From assembly GCF_019097595.1 (NCBI RefSeq), contig NC_080720.1:22330852-22394851 (forward strand): a stretch of 64,000 nt of DNA, in the 5' to 3' direction. The notes below the pieces were generated by a model. It was not told the origin of the DNA and searched no databases. It was given only the letters and a program-made list of their open reading frames with translations. Both the position numbers and the translations under genes were made by a program. This DNA comes from Hemibagrus wyckioides (taxonomy: Eukaryota > Chordata > Actinopteri > Siluriformes > Bagridae). How positions within the stretch are numbered: position 1 is the first letter of the stretch; the number at the start of each line of letters is the position of its first letter. Below, in pieces: positions 46,251 to 57,599 of the stretch.

Positions 46251-47523
46251 AAGTCACAGGTTTATAGAAATGTTCTTGTTCTAATGCATTATTGTTTCTA
46301 TAGTAACAGATGATGCATAGAGACTTATAGTGTGGACGCCCCATATGATCGAATATTAATGCTAAATGTGTCCAAAAGTTATTCATTATTTTAATAAAGG
46401 AGCAATAAGGACACATTTATTTTAATTAGGGAAGGAGTCTCAAGCTTCACAAGCTATATTTTTTGTTGCTGTTTTATGGACTTTAAGAAAGAGAAAGGGT
46501 GGTGAGTGGAATGATGTTTTACAGCTGCTATAAAATCACAACAGAAGCTAATGTGGTTTGCAGACATTCCATATCTTTATATATAATTATAAAACTGACA
46601 AAAAAGTATGATGTGTCATTGTTTCATGAATATTTTTTATCGTTTGAAAATTGTTATAAGATATAAGAGCAATACGTTGAGATCAACAAAGACATTGAAA
46701 TCTGCTATTAGAGAAAAATTATCAAACCCATGGTGATTTATTCCTTACATCCTGAATGTCAGTAAACTCTAATGCTATGTTCACATATACAGTGACTCAC
46801 AGCAGCAATAGACCAGAGATCATTCATTTTCAATAAGAGCTGGTGATTTCCTGTGATACGAATGACAGCCATTGTTGGTGGCTACATGTAGGTGTATAGC
46901 ACAACAAAATTAAGGAAATCTTTATGCACATATGGAGCGACAAGGTGCAGTGATTACTAATGGGAGTGAAGACAGTAGAGCACATTACTTCTCTTTCATC
47001 TCACATGATATGATGCATAAATACACTGTTTTATACCTAAAAGCCAAATCTTTCTTCACACTGATTCATTTTTACAGCAAGAAAACTGATTTCTTGCAAA
47101 GTGAAATACTAGTTGCACCACCAACCAGTGATAAGCATTGTTACTATGACAACCAGTTGTAGAAACAACTACTGGCGACTTCATAGTACAGCAACTAGTA
47201 ACTTGCAGCGATAAAATCTCCATGAATTAAGTCCTGTTAAGGGGTTCTACAGTAGAATCTTCAGGGACAAAACAGAAGAAACCTTAAAGGTTCTCACTCT
47301 TTTTAAGCATGTAAGTACTTTCAGTGTTGCTGAGGTTGATTATGAATGATGTCTTTTCACCAATGAATATAAAAATGTGATGGTTTTCAGGGTCAAAAGG
47401 AATATAAGCATATAATGATTCTTTGGGATTGCCTCCATTTTCCGTCGAGTGCTTACTGATTTGACACTAAGAGTTGTTCACATGGCAACTGGTGGTCAAA
47501 ATGAACACTCATCTCAATAAAGC
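46251..47523. other. intergenic, possible old MITE at 46.77-47.2 kb
   Basis: 46770-47200 has short scattered repeats of GCGACAAG/CAACTAGT type that suggest an old foldback element. The remainder is unique. Confidence 0.3.
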
Positions 47524-47549
47524 CACACACACACACACACACACACACA
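47524..47549. repeat. (CA)n microsatellite
   Basis: About 13 CA units. Confidence 0.95.
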
Positions 47550-48215
47550 ATCACATACACATAGCCCTTTAGCACTCTCTGCTGGAAGTCAATTCTGTGA
47601 AAGAATTAGTAATAAACACAGGCAATGTGTGCTACTTTTTCAGACAGTCTAGTACTTCTTGCATTATTAAATTTTAGTGAAATGTAGATGCAATATAAGT
47701 TTGCCATGGAATCAGCTAGAGGAAACAATTCCCTTCAAAAAAATTAAGCTGATGTGTGCGTGGGGTATGTTTTCATGTAATTCTATACTCTATACTTTAT
47801 GGCAATTGTATACTTCTAGACATCAAGCACAATATCCACACAGACTACTATGGCAAATTCAGCTCCTCATACATGCACTGAGTCTGATTTTTTGTAAATA
47901 AAGGAATATGTGTACAATCTCCTCTTTCCTGCTTTCTTCAATCAAGCCTACATTTCATGCATCATCCCAATTTTTTCATCTTGATGCATCCTGATGTTTA
48001 AATACTCCAATCGCCTGCTTGAATAAAGTTAAGAACTGGAAAGCTGCTGTTTTCCCTCAGCTATTTTCCTCTCAGCTAAATATCATGCCATTCAGTGATT
48101 ACTGTCTAATTCCAGAGCACTGTCTCTTACGTCACCCTTCACACTTCAAAGGATTCTGAAAAGATCTGGCATGCCCTTTGAATTGATCCAGTGAATTATA
48201 ACTTAAAAGGAAACA

Positions 48216-48217
<2 letters not shown>
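47550..48217. other. intergenic, no recognised feature
   Basis: Unique sequence; nothing recognisable. Confidence 0.5.
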
Positions 48218-48275
<58 letters not shown>

Positions 48276-48297
48276 CATTATTATTATTATTATTATT
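48218..48297. repeat. (ATT)n microsatellite
   Basis: About 26 ATT units with one ATC interruption. Confidence 0.98.
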
Positions 48298-48363
48298 TGT
48301 AAAGATTTGTAAATCTTTCAGATCATACCACTAGCTTTAAAAGGATGTTTCACTTCTTTCAGA

Positions 48364-48690
48364 TATACTCTATATTGGCAAAAGTTTTGGGACATCCCTT
48401 CAAATCATTTAGGTGTTGTTTTTAAGGGGTTGTTAGTTCCAGTGAAAGGAACTCTTAATGCTTCAGCATACCAAGATATTTTGGACAATTTCATGCTCCC
48501 AACTTTGTGGGAACAGTTTGGGGATGACCCCTCCCTGTTCCAACATGACACCACACCAGTGCACAAAGCAAGGTGCATAAAAACATGGATGAAGGAGTTT
48601 GGTGTGGAGGAACTTGAGTCCTGACCTCAACACCTTTGGGATAAATTAGAGCGGAGACTGCAAGCCAGACTTTCTCGTCTAACATCAGTG
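48364..48690 (+). mobile_element. Tc1-like element D, internally deleted
   Basis: The left terminal repeat (TATATTGGCAAAAGTTTTGG) is present. Some 40 bp later the sequence jumps into the catalytic domain: [20 protein letters not shown], then LWEQFGDDPSLFQHD, with a stop after VEELES. The DNA-binding domain and first catalytic motif are deleted, and the right terminal repeat is replaced by a SINE fragment. It is related to element C but in the opposite orientation. Confidence 0.8.
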
Positions 48691-48699
48691 CCTGATGTT

Positions 48700-48785
48700 A
48701 ACATATGGTTTTGGACTGGGAGAGGAAACCAGAGTAACTGGAAGAAACACCCATGGCAGGGGGCAGAACATTCAACATCTAAAGA
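48700..48785 (-). repeat. SINE family A fragment
   Basis: GGTTTTGGACTGGGAGAGGA + AACCAGAG and a degraded GGGGGCAGAACATTC block follow element D directly. Confidence 0.6.
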
Positions 48786-48807
48786 ACCATAGTGTGGAAG
48801 CAAATGT

Positions 48808-48957
48808 ATTATTATTATTGTTGTTGTTGTTGTTTTTGTTGTTCCTCTTCTTCTTCTTCTTTAATCTCTTTCACATGATGTTTAATTTCACATGTACATA
48901 GAGCATACAGAACATTGTATATTCAATCTGGATACACACACACACACACACACACAG
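48808..48957. repeat. cluster of short microsatellites
   Basis: (ATT/TTG)n at 48808-48843, (TTC)n at 48846-48862 and (CA)n at 48934-48957. Confidence 0.85.
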
Positions 48958-49450
48958 TGTTAGGGTCTGTTTCTGTGTTAGAATGCTGTTGTGTATAGAA
49001 CACTCTGGAGAGGTAAAAAAACACAGAAATGAGTTATTCAGATGGCAAGATCTCTGAAAATTATAGGCATATATACACAACTTAGTATGCAAGTAGTGTC
49101 AGGTTGTTCAGTTGTGCTAGTATGTGGAGGGTTATGATTGGCTAGGTTCAGGAATTATTTTTCTCTAATTTAACGGTTAGCATGAACTTAATGAAGTTAG
49201 CTCCTAATCAGAGTAGGCAGACAGAGAAGAGCAGGGTGTATTGTCTGAGTGCGATTGAGAAAAAAACTATAACAAATATCTGGTTTGAACTGGTTTGAAA
49301 TACAAAAGTTGGTGAAAAAATAACCTGTCAATCCCCTCTATACAGCTGCCCTCTATTTCCTAGTGGGGTATTCACCATCCTCTGCAATTCCTACGACAGT
49401 CACAGATACCCAGACGGGAAGCATGGGATCAGGAGAACGAGGCCGAGGAT
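48958..49450. other. intergenic, no recognised feature
   Basis: Unique sequence; nothing recognisable. Confidence 0.45.
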
Positions 49451-49695
49451 TTGAGGAAGATTACTGACAAAATCAACAGTACTCTTAATAGCTATTTGTG
49501 ATTTACCCCGATAAAATCTTCAGTTCTGGCTAAGGAAAAACAGATTTTTTTGACAGGATATGAGGTGAAGATAGATGCAGTTGCAGATATTTTATTGTAA
49601 ATAGTGAAAAAGGACACCTAAAACTGTGAATGGGAACAACCTACAGTGAACATACAGTGAGCTGTGAATATAAGGATCTCTATATGTGTATGCCT
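49450..49695 (-). repeat. direct duplicate block, copy 1 (Tc1 scrap plus family F)
   Basis: CCCGATAAAATCTTCAGTTC + TGGCTAAGG, TTTTTTTGACAGG, GAGGTGAAGATAGATGCAG, TTTATTGTAAATAGTG and GTGAACATACAGTGAGCTGTGAA line up in order with 50965-51145. It carries the reversed AATAAA/CTGCA...GCATC motif of family F. Confidence 0.65.
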
Positions 49696-49754
49696 TAACA
49701 TGTGAAGATATGAGGCTCCCTAAGATCTCAGGCTTTTATCCAACACTGTATTAC

Positions 49755-50390
49755 CTGGAAGAAAGGTGTGAGAAAGCTTTTTTAGGCTGAGGGAGAGAAG
49801 CAGAGACATTACCATGCACACTATTCAATTTTTTAATCAGTGCTTGTGTATAATTGCCGACAATCAGATCCAGGTCTCCTGTAAGAGAAATACCAGGGTT
49901 ACCTTTAGTCCATGGTGTTGGAAATAGTCTGTACATTATAATTTATCTTTGTAATTTTGAGTGTATCCTAATTTCACAGATAACAGCTGAGAGCAGCTGA
50001 GAGCAGGTCAACCAAATTCTTACTGTCATGGCTTTAGTCAGCCTGTCTTTGATAATTTGCTTCTTCTGCTCTACAAAGCTTGAAGTTTGTGGGTAATAAG
50101 GAATATGAAAGTGACAATATTGCGGTTTCTACTCCTTTTCCCCAAAAGGAGTATTATCAATTAACTGTGTGATGTCATATCCTGATGATTTCTTTAGAGC
50201 AAGGATTATGACAACTGTTGTCAAGTTTTGAGAATTTGTCAGCAATTAACCAACAGATATTTCAAATCTCGCACTGCCAGCATATATATGAAATCAATGT
50301 GCAGCTTTTAGAAAGGTACATCAGGGGAGATAAGGTGTCATGTTGAGCTATTTTGCCTTGTATATTGGCCCTGGCACAAATAAAACAAGT
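49755..50390 (-). pseudogene. endogenous retrovirus integrase remnant
   Basis: Read in reverse, the segment shows pieces of a retroviral pol integrase in the right order. There is a CxxC zinc-binding end (near 50385), a weakly preserved core with a GEKE-like stretch, a PYYPQTSSFVEQ segment matching the conserved PYHPQSxGxVE motif of integrase (50060-50110), and a C-terminal region that includes DLDLIVGNYTQALIKKLNS (49757-49936). Several in-frame stops interrupt it, and the part between the PYYPQ motif and the C-terminal region is largely missing or unrecognisable. No gag, env or intact reverse transcriptase is visible nearby. The layout resembles gamma/epsilon-like fish retroviruses; the class is inference. 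It is a fossil without coding capacity. Confidence 0.65.
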
Positions 50391-50466
50391 GTATATGAGT
50401 AGTTTAGTAGGTTTTGTTGTTGTAAACAAATTAAACCAATATACGTCATGTCAGAACTTTTTCCAC

Positions 50467-50519
<53 letters not shown>
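50467..50519. repeat. (AAT)n microsatellite
   Basis: About 17 AAT units; open frames rich in Asn across it are artefacts. Confidence 0.98.
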
Positions 50520-50521
<2 letters not shown>

Positions 50522-50574
50522 TTTTTAATATAATATGTAATAATAATTAATAATAATATATTAAAAACTTTCAA

Positions 50575-51005
50575 AAGTTTTCCAAAGTATGCACACCCCT
50601 AAGCTAATACTTTGTTAAAGCACCTTTTGATATTACACCACTCAGGGATTTTGGGTCTATCAGCATGTCATGTCTTGACATGCCAATATTTTCCCACTCA
50701 TTCTTGCAGAAACATTCTAGATCCATTAAATTGTAAGGGCATCTCCAGTGCACAGGCCGCCTCAGCTCACCCCACAGATTTTTAGCTGGATTCAAAACAG
50801 TAATCTTCTTTTGGTTACATCCATCTTTTGTTGGTTTGGATGTATGCTTTGGCTCAGTGGCTTTCTGAAAGGTAAAATTCCTTTTCCTCTTCAGCTTCAG
50901 TAGCAGACACTTGAAGGTTTTGAACTAAAATTGACTGGTATTTGTAGCTTTTCATGATTCTTTTTTTTTAACCTTGATAAAAGCCCCAGTTCTGGCTGAA
51001 GAAAT
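50575..51005 (-). mobile_element. Tc1-like fragment
   Basis: ACTTTGTTAAAGCACCTTTTG, CCCACTCATTCTTGCAGAAAC, GGGCATCTCCAGTGCACAGG, CCCACAGATTTTTAGCTGGATT, TTGGATGTATGCTTTGG and GCCCCAGTTCTGGCTGAAGA follow the order of a common fish Tc1-like element read in reverse. It stops where that element's GGIMLWG-type catalytic region would begin. Confidence 0.65.
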
Positions 51006-51300
51006 ACAGGGGTATGTAGACTTTTTGACAGGGAAGGAGGTGAAGATAAATGCAGGTGCAGATTTATTGTGAACAGTGCAAAAAGCCGGCTAAATATGTG
51101 ACTCAAATCAGTGAACATATAGCAAGCTGTGAACAAGACTGTAGGAAACAGGGCTATAAACCAACTCAACATCGATAAAACAATGACCATGAAGCCAGAA
51201 TCAGAACCAGATCTTAAATAGCGGTGCTGATTAGAGGCAAATGGGACACAAGTGAGGGCTGATGGGAAATGCAGTCAGCATAATCATGGCACAATAGATA
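50965..51300 (-). repeat. direct duplicate block, copy 2 (Tc1 end plus family F)
   Basis: Shares its order of motifs with 49450-49695 and continues further: GGGCTGATGGGAAATGCAGTC near the right end. It carries the reversed family F motif (TGCAGGTGCAGATTTATTGT). Confidence 0.6.
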
Positions 51301-51930
51301 GATATTTTGGCTCCTTGTCATGATGAAATAGGCAAAAAGGTTTAGATTTTTTTGACAATCCACCTTGAGAACATTTTCCCAGTGTATATGATCTTAAGCA
51401 ACTCTGCTAATCAGATACCTCTAACATTCATATCACGAAGGAAATTTCAAAGCGTGCTGTATATTCCTGAGTAACTTCCTAAAAAATCAAGCCTCAAATT
51501 ACCTCTGCTTGAGTTGTTATCTTATTAGTAGAGGCTCTTTGGTTTTCCTACTTTCCAAGAGTTATTAGCACATAAGACACTAACAGTGTAAGATCACTGC
51601 AAAGGAAGAACTGCGACTTCATTAGCAGGCTTGTGAAATCCGTACCGAACAAGAGAAATTAAACTTATTCAGACACAGTCAAACTTCACTAATTGCACTG
51701 AATCAACACTCATTGAATTGTGAATTGTGTTGCCAGGAAATGCAAAATTATTACATGAAGTGAAAGTCACGTCTATTCATTTTGCATAGCATTGCTAACA
51801 CACCTTTAAAGATGGGCTAACACACAAAAAAGAGAATTACTAAACACTTGGAAATTACAAAATATATTAGAGCAGAAGTGTAAAAAGAATTTTTAGGTCA
51901 AATCAGGTTTCTGAAATCTTAAGCAAAGCC
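51301..51930. other. intergenic, no recognised feature
   Basis: Unique AT-rich sequence; nothing recognisable. Confidence 0.5.
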
Positions 51931-51931
51931 T

Positions 51932-52075
51932 GCACACACACACACACACACACACATATGCACAAACACTCACATGCCCACACATACACATGCAAACACT
52001 CACATATACACACAAACACTCAGACATATGTGCATCTGTTCACACACACATACACATGCACACATACACGTTTTA
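51932..52075. repeat. imperfect (CA)n-rich tract
   Basis: A pure CA run at 51932-51955 followed by interrupted CACA/CATA/ACTC motifs. Confidence 0.9.
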
Positions 52076-52619
52076 ATGTATTGATGGATTATAAAGGAAT
52101 TCCAGATCAATGACACAGCATCTGTTGAACACTGGTACCAGGTATAAATGCTTATGCATGTTTGTGTGTGCAGACCTAATATTCTATCTTGCTGGGGACC
52201 CAATGTGAATATCTGACAGGTTTTTTAAACTGTTCTTTAACCCTACTACAGGCTTTATAAAAAAGGGGGGACAAAAGGTTTTTTTCTCACACTGTGAACA
52301 CAGTGACAAAAAGATGAATTACTCCCTGAATTTAGAGCAAGATTCTCTCTCAGAAGGAAACTTGAAAAGGAGAAGTGATTTTATTTGACTCTTTTGGAAT
52401 ATATACTGGCTATAAATAGGATTTCAAGGGACTTAACCAATTAATTAATCAAATACAGTGGAATATTTCATTTGGTGGGAAAAGACTGCCTGGAAAAAAA
52501 CGTATCTTTTAATCACTGGGCTGCTGTATTAAATGTTTAAACAGATATTTTTCTTTTTTTGGAAAAGTCTGCTGAATGGATGGCCTCAGTTAGATTTATG
52601 AGGTGGCTGTTTTGAGTGT

Positions 52620-52658
<39 letters not shown>

Positions 52659-53814
52659 CCTATACTTTTTAAATCAAATAACATGTATAATTTAAATTTC
52701 AAATAATTTTTACAAACTCTAGAAATAGAGAGGATATGGTTACAATGACCGAAGCTCTCTAAAGCCCCTCTATTCTCTGTCCAGCCTGACTAAACTTATT
52801 TATTGCTTTTTTTGCCATGAATATTGTGGTAGATTTGGATCTTAAGCACTGTTGCAATTTAGAGACAAAATTAGACCAGGCATATGAGAGAAAGCTATAC
52901 TCGCTACGCAAACAACCCAGTGACCCTAGAGTAATGTGGATAAGTGAATAAATCCCATATGGCCTCTTATTGCACTAAAGAGAACTGATTAAATTTGATT
53001 CAAGAGGCAATTGGCAAAGAATAAGAAATTGGAAATACACCCATGCTAACATATATTACACAACTACAGCAGCAATTATAACTACTGAGGCTCAGTTTTT
53101 AGTTCATAACTTATTGCATTGGTTTTTCTTTTTGTTTCTAAACAATCCTTCAACCTTCCTTATTGATAAAAATTCCCAAATAATGAGAATCTGAACATTT
53201 CAGCCATGTCGACAAACCACTACTCTACACTTGCAACTAAAAAACCTTAATTATAGAGACTACTACTACAACTTTTACTACCACTACTCCTAATAATAGA
53301 AAAAAACAAGCAAGAGTTAGTGTTTCAAGCAAGATCAGATATGAGATATGAGAGTTTTTTTTTTCTTAAAGCAACACCTCGCTCAGTACAAACACATGGC
53401 TTTATCACATCAGTTCATTTCATGACCAAAATGCACTAATACAACTATCACCAATAAACATCATTAACAAGTCTAAAAATAAGGCTTTCATCAAAACACC
53501 AAGAAATACTTATCTGCAAACAAGGTCACTTCAGAACACAGTGACAAACATGCTAATAGCTGGTGTCTTTACAGTCTCTGCACTACAGTAAATAATATAC
53601 ACTGATGACTAACTTTTTATTTAGTATGCTTTGTATTGTAATCGCTGATTCTCTTTCGGTTCATAGATGCAAAGTTTTAAGCTTTAAATTACAAACAGAA
53701 TAGGATGTGTTACAGGAATCACACACAATATATCAAAAACATATATTCTAACTCTTTCCGAAAAAAAAAAAACATCATTGTTCATAAGATGCAGGTCAGC
53801 ACATAAGCTTAATG
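52076..53814. other. intergenic, no recognised gene
   Basis: Contains a (TG)n microsatellite at 52616-52657. The rest is AT-rich unique sequence with no recognisable exon. Confidence 0.5.
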
Positions 53815-53930
53815 GTAGGCATTTGGCAGACACCCTTATCCAGACCTACTTGCATTTTATACAACTGAGCAGGGGAGGGTTAAGCAGTGATCTCATGACC
53901 TTCTGAAAACACTAAGCTACCACATCCCCC
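53815..53930 (-). mobile_element. tRNA-derived SINE (V-SINE-like), short copy
   Basis: GTAGGCATTTGGCAGACACC + CTTATCCAG, TGCATTTTATACAACTGAGCA and a reversed head with ATCTCATGACCTTCTG and AAGCTACCACATCCCC. The middle GGGCCCTTGCTC part is deleted. Confidence 0.7.
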
Positions 53931-54084
53931 ATGTTTATCGTATTTTATTTATTCTATTCATGTTTATCATATTTTTGTATTCTATATTTTGTGTGTCTGT
54001 GTGTTGTATCTTGTTACTGACTACGCTGCTGTAACACAAGAGTCTCCTTCAAGGAATCAATAAAGATTATTGATCTATCTATCT

Positions 54085-54340
54085 ATTGCGCTTCCGGGGT
54101 TGATGGCTCAATTCCCATCTCTGTATGATTGTGTGTTCTCCCAGTGCTTCAGGGTTTTCCGCTGGGTACTCCAGTTTCCTCTCCCTGTCCAAAGACGTGT
54201 TGTAGACTGACTGCCGTCTCTAAATTATGTATGAGTGTGTGTGATTATGCCCTGTGCATGTATCACTGAGTCCCCTGGGATAGGCTCCTGGCTCCCTGTA
54301 ACCCTGTGTAGGATAAACACTACAGAAGATGGATGAATCA
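54085..54340 (+). mobile_element. tRNA-derived SINE, family A
   Basis: Plus-strand copy: head TTCCGGGGTTGATGGCTCAATTCCC (B-box-like), TTCTCCCAGTGCTTCAGGG, CCAGTTTCCTCTCCCTGTCC, GTTGTAGACTGACTGCCGTC, CCCCTGGGATAGGCTCCTGG and the tail GAAGATGGATGAA. Preceded by a short TCTA run. Confidence 0.8.
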
Positions 54341-56684
54341 TAAGCTTTCCACCTCTTTATCAAGGTAAAACAAGAGTAATGGCATCTTTGAACAGTTTGT
54401 AAATAGAGTAGCTGCATGAAGACAGTGAAGTGCTGTGTTGTCCCATGTTGTCCCATCCAGGCTCAAGCTTTCCATAAAGAAATGAATTGAAGCACTCTGG
54501 ATTGGAGCTGATTCAGGATTTGTGGAATCGTATTCCAGCACACACTGTGCTCTTGATAGCGCTCTGACTCTGAGAACATGTCCCTTTCAAGGTTTTTGAT
54601 TGAGTTCAGCTTAACTAACTGCTATCAGTTTGACATCTAAGCTCTTCTCCATTTGGATTTGAACCACACACACACACACACACACATAGTGTAAACATTA
54701 GAAAACTGACCTGTAAAGACATACATACAAATACGGGAAAAATATACACAGGGATTTTAAAGATTGTTCACTAAATGCATTTTGTCTAGAATAATAAAAC
54801 ATGTTTCTACAGTTTGGTGCAGATCGAGCACTGTTATGCTAACTGTGTAAGGAGTTTTGAAAAAGGGAAGTTGATTGTGAGGCTGGTGACTAATGCTTGT
54901 TAGAAATTGCAATTTAAAGTAACAATGCAGCGTGCCCCTTCCCTCGAACCCAACCCTCCACCACCACCATCACCAAAATATGGCATTTGTAAACATAGTG
55001 AAAGACAGGACTCAGAAACTAGACCCAGCAGATTAACAAGAATAAGATGATGACAGTGGAAAATGAACAGAACAGATACACATTTACAGATAATGCTTCC
55101 TTAACAAATTAGCTTAATTTCTTGCTTTTTTTTAATGCCTTTGTTCTGTCCTATCACATAAAGGATGTTTTCAACTATTTTATATTTGTCTGCTTGGATA
55201 CATTTCTCTCCTTGAACAGGATGCTGCTGAAATCATCTCCTTTAGCCTCGCTCACATCACCCTCCTAATTCCTACAGAACTGGGCAATGAGCCAGAGCCA
55301 GAGAGCATGGGCTGAAGGACATCTTATCACAAGAAACATTATCATGATAAAAGTTAATCGAGTACTGTGGGTAAAAAAGACTTTTTAAAGGATATTAGCA
55401 GAATATTTACAGCCTATTTAACAACCAATTGAATTAAAATGTTGCAGAGACAAATAGCTGCTTCGATTATGATTTTATAGATTTTTGAGATGTTTTCCTG
55501 CTAATGAATACCTTACCTTAGTTTGATAAAAAAAATAATAAATAAAAATAAAATGACTGTTTTGCCTTGTGCATAGCTAAGCATAGTTAAGTATTTTTCC
55601 AGACATTTAATTGAGTTGCATTGAGCAAGTGCATAGGCAAGAGTGACACTACGTAAAGAGACCTTAACTGAGGTCTATTATTGGACAGCTAATAAATGAC
55701 GTCAGCCTTTTACTTACGGTCATTTAAGTAAACCTTTTCATATTAACACGATTCAACTACAAAGTTGACTATTACACTAAACACTGCAAATACAGTTCTA
55801 ATTGGTCATTTGGACCCACTTTTGCTTCTTGACCCAGGAGTTGAGAAACGCTAGTGTAGCACATACAGTGTGAGAAAACTGAAAGCACAGCATCACTCCT
55901 TCAGAGGTGTTTACTTTACTTGCTTGTTAATTGTATGCATTTTGTTCTCCTACCTTTATACAACATTATGATTTATCGCTGGCACTTTAATAAACTCCCG
56001 AGGCTGCAGTGAGGTGTTACCTTACTGCACAGAACCAGAAGATTCCAGCAGGTTTCAGTGTGGAACAAGCCACAGGGGCACAGCTGGGACTCATTTCTGA
56101 AATCTTTCCCTTCTTTGCTGCCCCTAAACAACACACCTTTTAACAGTTTAAAACTATGTTTTTAGTAATAAATAGAAACTATAATTGTTCCTTTTCCCTA
56201 CAGGCCTCCAATTATGGGGCTTATGGTATAATTAATGACTTCCTCTGCTATGTAGGTCATACTTGAGGTCATACCAAGATTCTGCCCTGAAGATCCTGGA
56301 GGTTCATTGGTGTTGAAGCATTGTTTGAGATGTATATGATCTGTATTTCTCCTTTCACCCGTAGTTGTTATAGCTTTTCAGCATTTGATCCCTAAAGCTT
56401 TTGTATTTGAAGGCTCCTTAGGCTTACAATAGCTATGACCAATCTCGAATAAAAGTCTGAAAATTGGGTTTTCTGAGAACAACTGAATTTTTTTAATGAA
56501 TTTGGCCTTGCATTCGACTACCCATCCAATCTGTAACAGCTTTCTGAAAAAATATGATTTTTTTAAAGACTTTAGCACGTCAACCGCTACAACTTATGTT
56601 TTTACACAATATTGTCACTAGGTGGCAGCAAGAGAGCGCACATAGAGCAGGAAGCGCTCCATCTATCTCTAACTTGTGCTGTAG
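54341..56684. other. intergenic, no recognised gene
   Basis: A (CA)n lies at 54665-54687. The remainder is unique AT-rich sequence without a recognisable exon or repeat. Confidence 0.5.
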
Positions 56685-56970
56685 GCATCATCCATTTTCT
56701 GTAGTCAGGTAACCTGGGGCCTATCACAGGGGACTCAGGGCACAAGTTAAGGGACAGCCTGGACAGGTTGCCAACCAAATGAAGGGCACAATCACACTCC
56801 CATTCACACATTATGGACAATGCCAGTCAGCCCACAACACATGGTAACCAGAAGACACTCATGAAGCACAGGGAGAACATGCAAACTCCACACACACAGA
56901 GCAGAGGTGAGAATCATACCCCCTACCCTGAAGGTGCGAGGCAAACGTACTAACCACTTAATATCAATGC
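56685..56970 (-). mobile_element. tRNA-derived SINE, family A
   Basis: CATCCATTTTCTGTAGTCAG (reversed tail), GGGGCCTATCACAGGGGACT, GGGCACAATCACACTCCCATTC, GGGAGAACATGCAAACTCCAC and the reversed head AATCATACCCCCTACCCTGAAGG...CGTACTAACCACTTA. Confidence 0.8.
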
Positions 56971-57595
56971 AGTACCAAACAGCAACATTTAAATGAATTT
57001 GAAATGAAAAGAGAGACTTGTTATGTAATTTCTGTTTAATGTTGTTAATAGTAATGAATAGTTTTGAATCATGTTGTAGGTACTTTGCACTAATTAGAAT
57101 GTGGAAATAGGTATAATGATGAAGTGTTGTTGTAATGTCTGCAAGAAAACTTATTTGAATTTGCCTTACAGGAAAAAAATGAAGGAACTCACTAAGTAGT
57201 TCTCCTTGAGGATAGCAAGCATGTAATATTTATCAAGATGCTTTACAAGAAAAGGTAATTGTCACTGGCTAATCTTTTAAAGGGTCCGATTGAGGTCCAC
57301 CAAAGGGTTGCTTAAACACAAATCTATAAAAAAACATTAAAAAATAAATTAAAATAAATGCATTTATAAAATTAACTAAATATATTAATCAATGCATTAA
57401 TCTGTTAATTCATTAATAAAAAAACATGTAGCATATATAGCTATATGGAAATATTATATATTATATATTTGTAATTATTATCCATAATTATTTTTTTTAA
57501 AAAAGGGGGCAGAGAAAGTGATCTGAAACCCACCAGTCTGATTCTTTGCTCTATAACACCGGTCATTAAAAATGAGCCTTTTTTTTTCATTTAGA
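56971..57595. other. intergenic, no recognised feature
   Basis: AT-rich unique sequence; nothing recognisable. Confidence 0.5.
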
Positions 57596-57599
57596 GCCA

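Noticed and set aside
50353..50550. Asparagine-rich small protein
   Set aside because: Translation of the AAT microsatellite.
49450..51300. Complete LTR provirus
   Set aside because: The flanking direct repeats include a Tc1-like end and match repeat family F elsewhere without viral genes; only an integrase fragment is present.
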